From Sinomicrobium pectinilyticum (lineage in GTDB: Bacteria; Bacteroidota; Bacteroidia; Flavobacteriales; Flavobacteriaceae): a stretch of 64,000 nucleotides of DNA. The position numbers and the translations under genes are program-made. The stretch spans positions 1 to 64,000 of the forward strand of contig NZ_RJTM01000102.1 of the NCBI RefSeq assembly GCF_003725735.1, written 5' to 3'. Below, in pieces: positions 36,013 to 45,511 of this stretch (its first letter is position 1; every line of letters begins with the position of its first letter). The notes below the pieces were generated by a model. It had not been told where the DNA came from. It did not search any database and saw only the letters and a list, made by a program, of their open reading frames with translations.

Positions 36013-36770
36013 TTAGTTTAAGAAGGGGGTCAGGAGATATAAGGGGCAAAACATAGGCATGTCCGAAGTCCACCTGTTCCCAGGAAAGTTGTAGGTAATC
36101 TTCAGGACGTACAGTTGGTGGTGGCGATGAATACTACCCCACAATACGGTAGACCCGGGAGCCTTGGATGTTATGGAATAGGAGGCTTCCGATGGCCCTA
36201 ATGCCTTCATAAGGTCGGCCACACCTTCCGATAACTCACTACCTCTCTGGTCAAAGTCATAGCTATAATGAAGTTGCGGAGCTTTTCCTTTTAAAGGATA
36301 GCGGGTATATGTGGTGATGTAAACAGAAGGTATTCCCCCTTAATGGCGAAAGAATTTCATTTTTGGTATAGGTCCAACCTGCTTTGCTGAAGTCCGGCTG
36401 TAGATCATAGACTTCATTATCTTTCAAAGACAGTAATTCCAAGAGTTCCAGGTCCGCTTCTGTAATCTTTATTTGAACTCGTCTTGAGTTGTCGTATTTG
36501 AGCGAAAAGTCGTGCTTTTGTTCACTAATGAAGTAATTTTGGATCCCGATTTTATCGGGAGCATAGCAGCGTTACGGTTCGAGAAAATTACGAAATTAGG
36601 GGAGGCAGGAACGTTAAGAAAATGTCTGGTGGACATTTTTAGCGACTGGCCAGACTGCCACTAGGGCAATGATTTTGTAGGTAATAGAACAACTCAAGAC
36701 GAGTTCTTTGTATGTCTGATAAAGCCGGGCGCGAAGGAGAAGAAATTATTCTGGATAAAATTTTTTCCAT
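36013..36770 (-). pseudogene. Unknown gene split by MITE copy B and one frameshift
   Basis: On the minus strand 36770 to 36707 reads 'MEKILSRIISSPSRPALSDI' and then enters the MITE. On the far side the frame continues 'ITEADLELLELLSLKDNEVY' and 'DLQPDFSKAGWTYTKN'. Removing the element and one AAA copy joins them in frame as ...SDIQIKITEADL.... A second lesion at a run of five C (36335-36339) shifts the frame; after it the reading resumes 'GIPSVYITTYTRYPLKGK' to the stop at 36013. The rebuilt product is about 174 residues. I do not recognise the family; the true 5' end may also be lost next to the transposase remnant. Confidence 0.65.
36475..36706. mobile_element. MITE-like element, copy B (232 bp)
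   Basis: Perfect 18-bp terminal inverted repeats GAACTCGTCTTGAGTTGT begin at 36475 and, as reverse complement, end at 36706. The 3-bp direct repeat TTT flanks it (36472-36474, 36707-36709). Orientation is inverted relative to copy A (959-1132). It carries an extra segment of about 58 bp (about 36602-36665) that includes the hairpin AAAATGTC/GACATTTT. No coding capacity, so it would need a transposase in trans. It interrupts a reading frame that is restored when it is removed. Confidence 0.85.
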
Positions 36771-36842
36771 ATTATGTCGATGATCGCCTTGAACAGGAGG
36801 TGTTATGGTCAAAAGAAGAAGACTATCTCCCAAAATCGGACT

Positions 36843-37046
36843 TCCAAATCCGGGTTTAAAAGTTTCCAAACGGTAGCAAATAGTATCAGCCTGAATTATC
36901 GATCCATACTAAACTACTTTATAAACAGAAGCACCAATGCCTCTGCCAAATCCTTTAATACCAAAAGAAAAGCCCTTAGAGTACATTTTAGAGGGGTCAG
37001 GAATACAGAGTTTACCTATTCAGACTATCTAGAATTTTTTGCCTAG
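36843..37046 (+). pseudogene. C-terminal remnant of ISAon1-type transposase
   Basis: Translation gives 'SKSGFKSFQTVANSISLNYR' and 'ILNYFINRSTNASAKSFNTK', then 'RVHFRGVRNTEF'. The NRSTNASAESFNAK...FRGVRN block is the conserved end of ISAon1-like transposases of Bacteroidota. Everything upstream, including the catalytic Asp residues, is missing, and the last residues have drifted (TYSDYLEFFA). It lies 100 bp from the tRNA-Leu gene. Confidence 0.8.
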
Positions 37047-37146
37047 TCCACAAATTTTGGGAATGATCCGAACTAATTCTGTCAGTAAAATTGTCAGTAT
37101 AAAAAACAAAAACCCTGTAAAATAAATACTTTACAAGGCTTTTCTG

Positions 37147-37232
37147 TACTCGGGGCGGGACTTGAACCCGCACGAACATTGCTGCTCATTGGATTTTAAG
37201 TCCAACGTGTCTACCAATTCCACCACCCGAGC
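37147..37232 (-). tRNA. tRNA-Leu (anticodon TAA)
   Basis: The minus strand gives an 86-nt tRNA: acceptor GCTCGGG pairs with CCCGAGT, the D-arm is TGGTAGACA-like, the anticodon loop CTTAAAA gives TAA, the variable arm is long as in class II tRNAs, and the T-arm is GGGTTCAAGTCCC. CCA is not encoded. The 3' end faces the accessory region on the left. Confidence 0.95.
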
Positions 37233-37323
37233 GTGAAATCAAATTATTTCAACAACTCCGGTGATTGAACCTTTCGACTGCGTTGCAGACAGACGAACTC
37301 AGGGTAAACTGGAGCCGAGATCG

Positions 37324-37396
37324 AGCGAAAAACGGGATTCGAACCCGCGACCTCCACCTTGGCAAGGTGGCGCTCTACCAACTGAGCTATTTTCGC
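37324..37396 (-). tRNA. tRNA-Gly (anticodon GCC)
   Basis: The minus strand gives a 73-nt tRNA: acceptor GCGAAAA/TTTTCGC, D-arm AGCTCAGTTGGTAGAGC, anticodon stem-loop CACCTTGCCAAGGTG with anticodon GCC, and T-arm CGGGTTCGAATCCCG. It lies about 90 nt upstream of tRNA-Leu on the same strand and is probably co-transcribed with it. Confidence 0.96.
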
Positions 37397-37576
37397 ATTT
37401 TATAAGAACGTACCCTTCCGGGGATTATTGCGGATGCAAATTTAACGCTTTTCTATAAATAGCAAAGAATTTTTTGAAAAAAGACTGCTTTTTTAACTGT
37501 AGTGTCCCGACTTTTTTGTGCATGATCCGCAATGCCGTTGAAAGTGAAACGATTAAGTTTTCTCTGGTGTCGGCCA

Positions 37577-40255
37577 TTATTTGGCTTTGCTGAGCATGCG
37601 TTTTATTTCATTCAGTTTCATCAATGCTTCCACAGGGGTTAGGGTGTCGATATCCGTATGCAATATTTCTTCGCGGATATCTTCGAGAAGAGGATCATCC
37701 AGGTTGAAGAAGCTCAGTTGCATATCGTCCTGTGCCGATTTCAGGTCGTCGGATAATTCGCCTGCGGAGTGGGATTTCTCCAGCTTTTTAAGGATTTTAT
37801 TCGCTTTCCGGATGACCTGTTGCGGCATCCCGGCCATTTTGGCCACATGGATACCGAAGCTGTGTTCGCTGCCCCCGGGAACCAGTTTACGAAGGAAAAG
37901 TACCTTGTCTTTCAGTTCCTTTACCGATACGTTGTAGTTTTTTATCCGGGCGAAGGTCTCACTCATTTCATTGAGTTCGTGATAGTGCGTGGCAAAAAGT
38001 GTTTTTGCCTTGGAGGGATGTTCGTGCAGGTATTCGGAAATGGCCCATGCTATGGAAATTCCGTCATATGTACTGGTTCCCCGGCCTATTTCGTCCAGGA
38101 GTACCAGGCTGCGTTCCGAAATATTGTTCAGGATGGAGGCTGTTTCGTTCATCTCTACCATAAAAGTGGATTCTCCCATAGATATATTATCACTGGCCCC
38201 CACACGGGTGAAGATCTTGTCTACAATACCGATGCGTGCTTCATCGGCAGGGACAAAGCTTCCCATCTGTGCGAGAAGGACAATAAGTGCTGTCTGTCGC
38301 AGTATGGCCGATTTACCACTCATATTGGGTCCGGTGATCATAATGATCTGTTGTTCCTCCCGGTCAAGGAAAACATCATTGGCGATATACGCTTCGCCTA
38401 TGGGCAGTTGTTTTTCGATAACGGGATGCCTTCCGTTCTTTATCTGCAGTTCGAAAGATTCATCTATTTGCGGGCAGGTGTAATGGTTTTCCCCGGCAAG
38501 CCGGGCAAAACTGCTGAGGCAATCCAGTTGCGCCACCACTGCCGCATTGGCCTGCACAGGGGAAATGAACTGTTTCATCCATTCCACCAGTTGTGCGAAC
38601 AATTGTTGTTCCAGTTGCAGTATTTTTTCTTCGGCACCCAGTATTTTCGCTTCGTATTCCTTCAACTCTTCCGTAATATAGCGCTCCGCGTTTACGAGGG
38701 TCTGTTTCCGGGTCCATTCTTCCGGCACCTTGTTTTTGTGCGCATTGCGGACTTCGATATAATAACCGAACACATTATTGGAGTCGATTTTGAGTGAGGG
38801 GATTCCCGTTCTTTGCGATTCCCGTTCCAGCATCCGGTCGAGATAATCTTTGCCCGAAAAGGCAAGGTTTCGCAATTCGTCGAGTTCTGCAGAGAATCCG
38901 GAAGCTATGGCATTGCCTTTCTGTATGTTTACCGGTGCTTCTTCGTGCAGGGTTTCTTTGATCTTGGCCCGCAGGGTATCGCATAAGTGCAGTTTGTCTC
39001 CCAGTAATTTCAATGCTTCTTCTCCGCTTTCCGATGCCAGGGCTTTTATCGGTACGATAGCTTCGAGCGAATTTTTGAGCTGGATGACTTCTCTGGGGTT
39101 GATCTTCCCTGTAGCTACTTTGGAAATCAGCCGTTCGATGTCGCCTATCTGCTTCACCTGGTTGCGTATTTTCTGTAATACGGTGTCATGCTCCAGGAAA
39201 TACCGGACCACGTGATGCCGTTGTTTTATTTTTCCGGCATTTTTCAGCGGCAGGGCCAGCCAGCGTTTCAGCATGCGGCCCCCCATTGGCGAAATGGTTT
39301 TGTCTATAACATCAATGAGCGTTACGGCATTGGTGGCGGTGGAACTGTAGAGTTCCAGGTTGCGGATCGTAAAGCGGTCCATCCATATGTATTCATCCTC
39401 TGCGATGCGGTTTACGGAAGTAATGTGCTGGAGCTGGTTGTGCTGGGTCTCCGACAGGTAATGAAGTGCTGCGCCCGAAGCAATGATACCTTCTTCAAGA
39501 TGGTCTATTCCGAAACCTTTTAACGAACTTGTTTTAAAATGGTTCGTAAGGGTTTCCATGGCAAAGTCTTCCTGGTAAACCCAGTCTTCCATAAAAAAGG
39601 AATGAAAATCGTTTCCGAAGACGGAGAGGAATTCCTGTTTGTTCTTTTTGGACACCAGGACTTCACTCGGGTTGAAATTCCGCAACAGTTTGTCCGCGTA
39701 TTCCGTATTTCCCCTGGAGGTCAGAAACTCCCCGGTAGAAATGTCGAGAAAAGCGAGGCCGATCTGTTTTTTACCGAAATGCAGGGCACAGAGAAAATTA
39801 TTGGTCTTGGCATGTAAAATATCATCGTTCAGGGCCACACCGGGCGTTATGAGTTCGGTGACGCCCCGTTTTACGATCTTTTTGGTAAGTTTCGGGTCTT
39901 CCAGCTGGTCGCATATGGCTACGCGCTCCCCGGCCTTTACCAGTTTTGGCAGGTAAGTGTTGAGGGAATGGTGGGGAAAACCGGCCAGTTCACTACGGTC
40001 TCCGCCATTGTTGCGGTGCGTCAGTACAATGCCCAGTATGCCGGCGGCCTTTACAGCATCTGCCCCGAAGGTCTCGTAAAAGTCCCCCACACGGAACAGG
40101 AGCAGGGCATCCGGGTATTTTGCCTTGATCTGGTTGTACTGCTTCATTAACGGCGTTTCCTTCTTACTTTTTGTCGATGCCAATGTTTTTTCTGGTTTTT
40201 CTGGTTTCTTATTCTTTGGTTGCCGGGTGTTTTGCACCCCTCCTGTCCCCCTCAA
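37577..40255 (-). CDS. mutS: DNA mismatch repair protein MutS
   Basis: The product has up to 892 residues. Near the start '[20 protein letters not shown]' and '[12 protein letters not shown]' form the mismatch-recognition domain with the Phe-x-Glu motif. Walker A 'GPNMSGKSA' is near residue 642, followed by '[16 protein letters not shown]' (Walker B and signature) and 'FATHYHEL'. MutS binds mispaired bases and recruits MutL. The ATG at 40255 adds about 25 residues not usual for the family; a TTG at 40183 would give a family-like N-terminus, so the start is uncertain. The hairpin CCCCCT/AGGGGG near 40244-40260 lies at this edge. Confidence 0.96.
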   Translation of the reverse strand: MRGTGGVQNTRQPKNKKPEKPEKTLASTKSKKETPLMKQYNQIKAKYPDALLLFRVGDFYETFGADAVKAAGILGIVLTHRNNGGDRSELAGFPHHSLNTYLPKLVKAGERVAICDQLEDPKLTKKIVKRGVTELITPGVALNDDILHAKTNNFLCALHFGKKQIGLAFLDISTGEFLTSRGNTEYADKLLRNFNPSEVLVSKKNKQEFLSVFGNDFHSFFMEDWVYQEDFAMETLTNHFKTSSLKGFGIDHLEEGIIASGAALHYLSETQHNQLQHITSVNRIAEDEYIWMDRFTIRNLELYSSTATNAVTLIDVIDKTISPMGGRMLKRWLALPLKNAGKIKQRHHVVRYFLEHDTVLQKIRNQVKQIGDIERLISKVATGKINPREVIQLKNSLEAIVPIKALASESGEEALKLLGDKLHLCDTLRAKIKETLHEEAPVNIQKGNAIASGFSAELDELRNLAFSGKDYLDRMLERESQRTGIPSLKIDSNNVFGYYIEVRNAHKNKVPEEWTRKQTLVNAERYITEELKEYEAKILGAEEKILQLEQQLFAQLVEWMKQFISPVQANAAVVAQLDCLSSFARLAGENHYTCPQIDESFELQIKNGRHPVIEKQLPIGEAYIANDVFLDREEQQIIMITGPNMSGKSAILRQTALIVLLAQMGSFVPADEARIGIVDKIFTRVGASDNISMGESTFMVEMNETASILNNISERSLVLLDEIGRGTSTYDGISIAWAISEYLHEHPSKAKTLFATHYHELNEMSETFARIKNYNVSVKELKDKVLFLRKLVPGGSEHSFGIHVAKMAGMPQQVIRKANKILKKLEKSHSAGELSDDLKSAQDDMQLSFFNLDDPLLEDIREEILHTDIDTLTPVEALMKLNEIKRMLSKAK

Positions 40256-40446
40256 AGGGGGAGTAACGCTTTTTTAAAGAATTAAGGTGCCCCTTCTTCC
40301 TAACTCCTTTTTGATAAGGGCGAATTTATGAATAATTTTATCCGTTTGAAATTTTTTGTTCACAGTAAAAGCCCCGATCCCGGGGTTTTGTATTGGATGA
40401 CAAAAGGTTAATTTTGCATTGCATTGTGGAACGAAAAAAAGCAAGT

Positions 40447-40986
40447 ATGCGAAAACTGAAGAACAGTGAACTGGGACGTCTACAGGTAGAAGAATTTAAA
40501 AATACGGTAAAGACCCCTTTGATCGTTATTCTCGACAATATAAGAAGCCTTAATAATATAGGGTCCGTCTTCCGGACAGCCGATGCCTTCCGGATCGAAA
40601 AGATATATCTTTGTGGTATAACGGCCACCCCTCCGCATAAGGATATCCATAAAACCGCTCTTGGCGCTACTGACAGTGTAGACTGGGAGTATGTGAAAGA
40701 TACCCATGTGCTTGTGAACAGATTAAAAACGGAAGATGTTGTTACCGTGGCTATAGAACAGGCGGAAAATGCGGTGATGCTTAATGACTTTACTCCGGAA
40801 AAGGGTAAAAAATATGCGGTGATCTTCGGGAATGAAGTAAAAGGAGTGGAGCAGGAAGTAGTGTCCGGTTGTGATATGGTTATAGAAATACCGCAATACG
40901 GGACCAAGCATTCCCTGAATATTTCGGTAAGCGCCGGGGTAGTGCTGTGGGACCTTTTTAATAAGATAGGAACGGTACATCAATAA
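40447..40986 (+). CDS. SpoU-family (TrmH-like) RNA 2'-O-methyltransferase
   Basis: The product has 179 residues from the ATG at 40447; the frame is open from 40393, but the extra part is not family-like. SPOUT motifs: 'VILDNIRSLNNIGSVFRTAD' (motif 1), 'YAVIFGNEVKGV' (motif 2) and 'IPQYGTKHSLNISVSAGVVL' (motif 3), which form the knotted SAM-binding site. The length fits a catalytic domain alone. It methylates a ribose in tRNA or rRNA; the target cannot be told. An 11-nt gap to the next gene suggests co-transcription. Confidence 0.92.
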   Translation: MRKLKNSELGRLQVEEFKNTVKTPLIVILDNIRSLNNIGSVFRTADAFRIEKIYLCGITATPPHKDIHKTALGATDSVDWEYVKDTHVLVNRLKTEDVVTVAIEQAENAVMLNDFTPEKGKKYAVIFGNEVKGVEQEVVSGCDMVIEIPQYGTKHSLNISVSAGVVLWDLFNKIGTVHQ

Positions 40987-40997
40987 CAGGGGGGAGC

Positions 40998-41561
40998 ATG
41001 CTTTTTTATGATAAAATTTTCGAGAATACGGATTTTTCCGTGGAGCCGCCGGAAAAGGGCGAATATGAGGATTGTTCGTTTGTACGCTGCAACTTTTCCC
41101 GTGCGGACCTGTCCGGGATTGATTTTTTCGAATGCCGTTTTTCGCATTGCGACCTCAGTATGGTAAAGCCGGTGCATACAGCTTTCCGGGATGTCTCTTT
41201 TGAACATTGCAAGCTGCTGGGAGTCTCTTTTGACCAGTGCAACGATATCCTGCTTTCTTTCCGCTTCGGGAATTCTGTTCTGGATTTTTCTTCTTTCCAC
41301 CGCATGAAGTTGAAAGGAATTCATTTTAAAGACTGCAAACTGGAAGGGGTGGATTTTAGTGAATGCGATCTGCAAAATGCCGTTTTTGAAAACTGTGACC
41401 TTAGCGGGGCGGTTTTTGAAAATACCAACCTCGGGGGCGCCGATTTCCGGACTTCATTCAATTTTTCGATAGACCCCGACGGGAACTGCCTTCGGAAAGC
41501 CAGGTTTTCTATGGACGGGGCAGCCAGGTTACTGGAGAAATACGGCGTTATTCTGGACTAA
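40998..41561 (+). CDS. Pentapeptide-repeat protein (Qnr/McbG-like)
   Basis: The product has 187 residues and is nearly all pentapeptide repeats with central Phe/Leu and frequent Cys ('CSFVRCNFSRADLSGIDF', 'CKLEGVDFSECDLQNAVF', 'CDLSGAVFENTNLGGADF'), then a short C-terminal helix 'ARLLEKYGVILD'. This should fold as a right-handed beta-helix. Length and Cys-rich repeats resemble the Qnr and McbG proteins that protect DNA gyrase by mimicking DNA. Such proteins are common in flavobacteria, and gyrase protection here is only a possibility. It overlaps nothing and sits 11 nt after the SpoU gene. Confidence 0.88.
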   Translation: MLFYDKIFENTDFSVEPPEKGEYEDCSFVRCNFSRADLSGIDFFECRFSHCDLSMVKPVHTAFRDVSFEHCKLLGVSFDQCNDILLSFRFGNSVLDFSSFHRMKLKGIHFKDCKLEGVDFSECDLQNAVFENCDLSGAVFENTNLGGADFRTSFNFSIDPDGNCLRKARFSMDGAARLLEKYGVILD

Positions 41562-41570
41562 ATCAGTTTC

Positions 41571-42311
41571 TTATTCTTTCGGAACATAGGCCTCTTCGTA
41601 TCGTGACCATATTTCGTAGATAGGTTTGCCGGCAGAACTTTTGCCACTATGGTGCCATTTACCGTCTTTTACCTCGTAGTTGAATTCCAGCGAAGCGCCG
41701 ACCCTGCTGTTATCCCTGGAAAAGAATGTGATCTGCTCCGTATATTTTCCGTCCTCAGCAGTATAAGTACCGCCGCCGGTACCGTGGAATTCTTTGGTCC
41801 CGGAATTAAAGGCGACCCATTGGAACCTTCCGCCACTCAATATTTTTATCGTCCGCCGGTCACCGGGGGTCATCTCTCGTACTTCTCCCTCTGTATTAGC
41901 CCTTCCGGTAATGACCCAGTTACCGGTAAGGTCGTCTTTTTGGCCGGATAACCTGGTCCATGTTTCGGTACCTCCGTTTGCCTGCTTCAGGACGATCTGT
42001 TTATCGGTTGCAGCCAGCGAGTAGGTTTGTTTCTTCCCTATCTTTTCCGGGTCGGTTGTATAAAAATCGGGTATTTCCGTGTATTCATCCTCTTCCAGTA
42101 AATATTCTCCTCCGCCCGTATCCGTAAATTCATTGTTATCCGTTTTTTTGCCCCCGAAGGCAAAATATCCGTCCTGGTAGATGCGGATGTATTCCACATT
42201 ATTGATTTCCGTTCCGTTTTTGTGGGTCAGCTTCCACGACCCCTCCAGTTTCTGGGCGTAGAAGGTCCCGGAGGAAAAAAATACGAGTAGTAAGACAGGT
42301 ATATGTTTCAT
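41571..42311 (-). CDS. Secreted protein with two tandem lipocalin-like repeats
   Basis: The product has 246 residues with a signal peptide (cleaved after FYAQ). The first half has 'LEGSWKLTHKNGTEI', 'GYFAFGG' and 'FTDTGGGEYLLEEDEYTEI'; the second half repeats the order with 'LTGNWVITGRANTEG', 'GRFQWVAFNSGTKEFHGTGG' and 'TYTAEDGKYTEQI'. It therefore arose by internal duplication of an about 110-residue beta domain. The ligand is unknown. Its stop lies 9 nt from the convergent stop of the pentapeptide gene. Confidence 0.75.
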   Translation of the reverse strand: MKHIPVLLLVFFSSGTFYAQKLEGSWKLTHKNGTEINNVEYIRIYQDGYFAFGGKKTDNNEFTDTGGGEYLLEEDEYTEIPDFYTTDPEKIGKKQTYSLAATDKQIVLKQANGGTETWTRLSGQKDDLTGNWVITGRANTEGEVREMTPGDRRTIKILSGGRFQWVAFNSGTKEFHGTGGGTYTAEDGKYTEQITFFSRDNSRVGASLEFNYEVKDGKWHHSGKSSAGKPIYEIWSRYEEAYVPKE

Positions 42312-42504
42312 GATTTCAGGTATTTGCTATGTCTAGTAAAGATACGTTTTTTTTATTTTTTGTCCTTGGGGAAAAAATGAACCTTGAAAAGGATTCCGTA
42401 AACCGGACGGATTTTATTCAGAAAATATAATTTCCCGGGCCCGGTGTTCTTTTCCGGATAAAGTTCGGGGAATACACTATTTTTGTCAGAGAAAACCGGA
42501 AAGA

Positions 42505-43296
42505 ATGTCTTCTGTGGAAATTAGAGATGTAAAAGTCACCCGTTATATCACTCCCCTAAGAGAAGGAGGGTCCCTGCCCGCAATTGCCGAGGCCGATGAC
42601 GGATTTAAGTACGTGGTGAAATTCCGCGGTGCCGGCCACGGCGTGAAAGCATTGATCGCAGAGATGCTGGGAGGTGAAATTGCCCGGAAACTGGGACTTA
42701 AAGTCCCGGAAATAGTATATGCGGAGTTGGATGAAGCCTTTGGCCTTACCGAAGGGGATGAAGAGATTCAGGACCTGCTCCGCGAAAGCCGCGGACTTAA
42801 TATTGGTATCCATTTTTTATCCGGGGCCATTAACTTTGACCCGGTAGCTGTACGGGTGGATGGGGAACTGGCGTCGAAAATTGTCTGGCTCGATGCCTTT
42901 ATTACCAATATAGACAGGACTTTCCGGAATACCAATATGCTTCTCTGGCACAAAGAGGTGTGGCTTATAGATAACGGGGCTGCTTTTTATTTTCATCATT
43001 CTTGGAACAATTGGGAACAACAGGCAAAGACGCCTTTTACTTACATCAAGGACCATGTATTACTTCCGCAGGCAGATATGCTGGATGAAGTGGATGAGAA
43101 GTTCCGGGAAATACTGACCGGTGAAGTACTGAGAGAGATCGTGGACCTTATACCGGAAACGTGGTTGCAGTGGGAACAATCCGAAGAAACGCCGGAACAG
43201 ATACGCGAAATATACTTTCGCTTTTTAACTACGAGACTGACCCACTCCGGAATTTTTATAAACGAAGCAAAGAATGCGAGAAATGCTGTTGTATGA
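42505..43296 (+). CDS. HipA-like kinase family protein
   Basis: The product has 263 residues. 'AIAEADDGFKYVVKFRGAGH' provides the ATP-binding strand-Lys region. 'IVWLDAFITNIDRTFRNTNM' holds the catalytic 'D...NxDR..RN.N' loop, and 'WLIDNGAAFYFHH' the metal-binding Asp. These match the small HipA-like kinases (HipA_2 type) found next to DUF3037, not a full HipBA toxin, as no HipB is coded. The last 23 nt overlap the next gene, so the two are translationally coupled. The target is unknown. Confidence 0.88.
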   Translation: MSSVEIRDVKVTRYITPLREGGSLPAIAEADDGFKYVVKFRGAGHGVKALIAEMLGGEIARKLGLKVPEIVYAELDEAFGLTEGDEEIQDLLRESRGLNIGIHFLSGAINFDPVAVRVDGELASKIVWLDAFITNIDRTFRNTNMLLWHKEVWLIDNGAAFYFHHSWNNWEQQAKTPFTYIKDHVLLPQADMLDEVDEKFREILTGEVLREIVDLIPETWLQWEQSEETPEQIREIYFRFLTTRLTHSGIFINEAKNARNAVV

Positions 43297-43657
43297 ATAT
43301 GCGGTAATAAGGCTGGTGCCTAAGGTAGAACGGGAAGAATTCCTTAATGTGGGGGTTATACTTTATTGCAAACAACAGGCTTTCCTGAAAACCTTATACC
43401 ATATTAACGAAGAAAAACTAAAGTGTTTTGCGTGTGAAACGGCTGTAGAGCAACTGAGGGAAAACCTGGAATCCTTTGATAAGATAAGCAGGGGAAGTAA
43501 AGACGGAGGCCCTATCGCCCGGTTAGACCTGGCATCGCGTTTCCGGTGGCTTACCGCAATGAGGAGCTCTGTTATCCAGACTTCAAGGCCCCATCCCGGT
43601 TTTAGTTCCGACCCGGAAGAAACGCTGCAACGGTTGTTTGAAGAACTGGTGCTGTAA
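43274..43657 (+). CDS. DUF3037 family protein
   Basis: The product has 127 residues. The opening 'LLYEYAVIRLVPKVEREEFL' and 'NVGVILYCKQQAFL' is diagnostic for DUF3037, and the tail has 'TSRPHPGFSSDPEETLQRLF'. This family is almost always paired with a HipA-like kinase, as here. The overlap of the two genes supports a joint function, for example the DUF3037 protein as substrate or regulator of the kinase. The biochemical role is not known to me. Confidence 0.9.
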   Translation: MREMLLYEYAVIRLVPKVEREEFLNVGVILYCKQQAFLKTLYHINEEKLKCFACETAVEQLRENLESFDKISRGSKDGGPIARLDLASRFRWLTAMRSSVIQTSRPHPGFSSDPEETLQRLFEELVL

Positions 43658-43800
43658 GGGAAGTAAAGGTTGTGTAGTTTTTAGTTCTGAGTTTCTTAGT
43701 TGGTAGTTCGGAGTGATCTTTGCCGGAAGTCGGTTTTTTGTATTTAAAGAAGTATTATCTTCTCCTCCATAACACCAAAACTCCCAACTCCCAAACTAAT

Positions 43801-43830
43801 AAAAAAAAGGGACTCAATTGCTTGAATCCC
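43801..43830 (-). terminator. Intrinsic terminator of folK-dNK
   Basis: On the minus strand GGGATTCAA pairs with TTGAGTCCC and is followed by eight T. It lies about 105 nt past the stop codon of the folK fusion gene. Confidence 0.8.
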
Positions 43831-43934
43831 GGAGGTTGGATTATGAAAAAGTTAGTTAGTTAGCTTCAATACCGGTACTAATTTAAAATAACCTTTTTAA
43901 AAAATGCAAATAAAAGTTAAAAAAGTTGTAATTT

Positions 43935-45068
43935 CTACACTTCGTCTTTGAAATTGTGTATTTTATCGATAACGTAATGGTAGTCGTTCTTGTTTTGAAC
44001 AAAATCCAGTTCCGATACATCCAGGATGAGTACATTCGGATACTGATGGGTTTTAATGAAATCCAGGTAGCCTTTGTTTATCTTTTCCAGATAGTCCGGC
44101 GGAATGTTCTGCTCGTATTTTCTTCCCCTTTTTTTGATGTTCTGCAATAACTTATCCGTGTCCTGATAGAGATAAACATATATGTCCGGTTTGGTCACTT
44201 CCCTGTACATGAGATCGAATAATTTCCGGTACAAACGGAACTCATCTTCAGCCAGGGTAACATTGGCAAATATCAGTGATTTGAAAATGTCGTAATCGCT
44301 TACCATAAAGTTGGAAAACAGGTCGGGCTGTGAGGTGTCGTCTGTGAATTGCTGGTAGCGGTCGGCCAGGAAAGACATTTCGAGGGGAAAGGCATAGCGG
44401 TTGCGGTCTTCATAGAATTTGGGCAGGAAAGGGTTGTCCGCAAAGCGTTCCAGGATGAGCTTACCGTTAAAATCTTCTGCTATTTTGGTGGCCAGGGTAG
44501 TTTTTCCGGAGCCTATGTTACCTTCTATTGCGAGGTAATGAAGCGAGGCAAAAGGATTTTTCCCCACCGGTTTCAGGTTGTGTGAAGTCATATCGATTTC
44601 ACTGTTATCCGGGCATTCCTCCAGTAACTGCATCACGGTTTTTTGCAGCTCCGGATGTATTTTTCCGGGAGCAATATCCGCGAGTGGATGTAATACGAAC
44701 CGCCGGTTGGGAATCTGCGGATGAGGTATCATGAGGTGGTCGGACCGGATGACTTCATCTCCGTAAAACAGGATATCGATATCAATGGTCCTGGGTTGAT
44801 ATCCTTTTTCCTCCGAGCGGACCCTTCCCAGTTTTTTTTCCGTTTCCAGGATGTGGAATAGCAGTTCCTGCGGTTGCATGGAGGTTTCCACGGCAATACA
44901 CGCATTCAGGAAATCTTCACCGGAAAATCCCCAGGCCGGTGTCTGGTATACTCCGGAACAGGCAGTTACTTTCAATTCATTGCCCTTTTCCAGGTATGTT
45001 ACCGCATGTTGAAGGTGTTGTATTTTATTCCCGAGATTGCTTCCTATGGATAAATATGCGCGTTTCAT
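43935..45068 (-). CDS. folK: Fusion: HPPK (FolK) and deoxynucleoside kinase
   Basis: The product has 377 residues. Residues 1-150 are 6-hydroxymethyl-7,8-dihydropterin pyrophosphokinase: 'RAYLSIGSNLGNKIQHL', 'YQTPAWGFSGEDFLNACI' and the signature 'RTIDIDILFYGDEVI' with 'IPHPQIPNRRFVLHPL'. It makes a folate precursor. From about residue 175 a deoxynucleoside kinase begins: P-loop 'EGNIGSGKTT', 'LERFADNPFLPKFYED' and 'SFLADRYQQF', then 'DIYVYLYQDTDKLLQNIKKR'. It salvages deoxynucleosides. This fusion is seen in other Bacteroidota. One polypeptide thus serves folate synthesis and dNTP salvage. Confidence 0.93.
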   Translation of the reverse strand: MKRAYLSIGSNLGNKIQHLQHAVTYLEKGNELKVTACSGVYQTPAWGFSGEDFLNACIAVETSMQPQELLFHILETEKKLGRVRSEEKGYQPRTIDIDILFYGDEVIRSDHLMIPHPQIPNRRFVLHPLADIAPGKIHPELQKTVMQLLEECPDNSEIDMTSHNLKPVGKNPFASLHYLAIEGNIGSGKTTLATKIAEDFNGKLILERFADNPFLPKFYEDRNRYAFPLEMSFLADRYQQFTDDTSQPDLFSNFMVSDYDIFKSLIFANVTLAEDEFRLYRKLFDLMYREVTKPDIYVYLYQDTDKLLQNIKKRGRKYEQNIPPDYLEKINKGYLDFIKTHQYPNVLILDVSELDFVQNKNDYHYVIDKIHNFKDEV

Positions 45069-45511
45069 TATGCAAAATAACTAAAAGAAACCAACATAAA
45101 CGAGATAATGAGGGGGTAAAAAAAACGGAAAATGACTTTGTTCACCAACGGGTTTTAATACCGGCTATGGATGGAGGTAAAAGTTGTGGGGTAGGGAGTC
45201 CATTAATCGGAACGGAAGGTGTGACGGAGCCCGCCGGGAACTTTTAACAGCAGATTTGCAAATATCTATGGGGATTGAAAATTTCGGGAGACCATTTACC
45301 GTAAGTATGGGGTAAGTGCCCGTCCCGTATGGTCCGGGAGGCGGATTACTCCGACGGGAACAGAAACGGACCGGAATTTACATATTGTCACAGACCGTAA
45401 ATCCGTTTATACCGATCGTAATTCATAGAACGAAAAGATTATCTTTGTGGAGCATAGTAGATAAATACGGTGCGAACGAGTTTTTTACCGCAAGTAATAC
45501 GCAATTGAACA
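45069..45511. other. Divergent promoter region, 443 bp
   Basis: No gene seen between folK-dNK (minus) and sppA (plus). It must hold both promoters. Short frames on both strands lack protein character. Confidence 0.45.
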
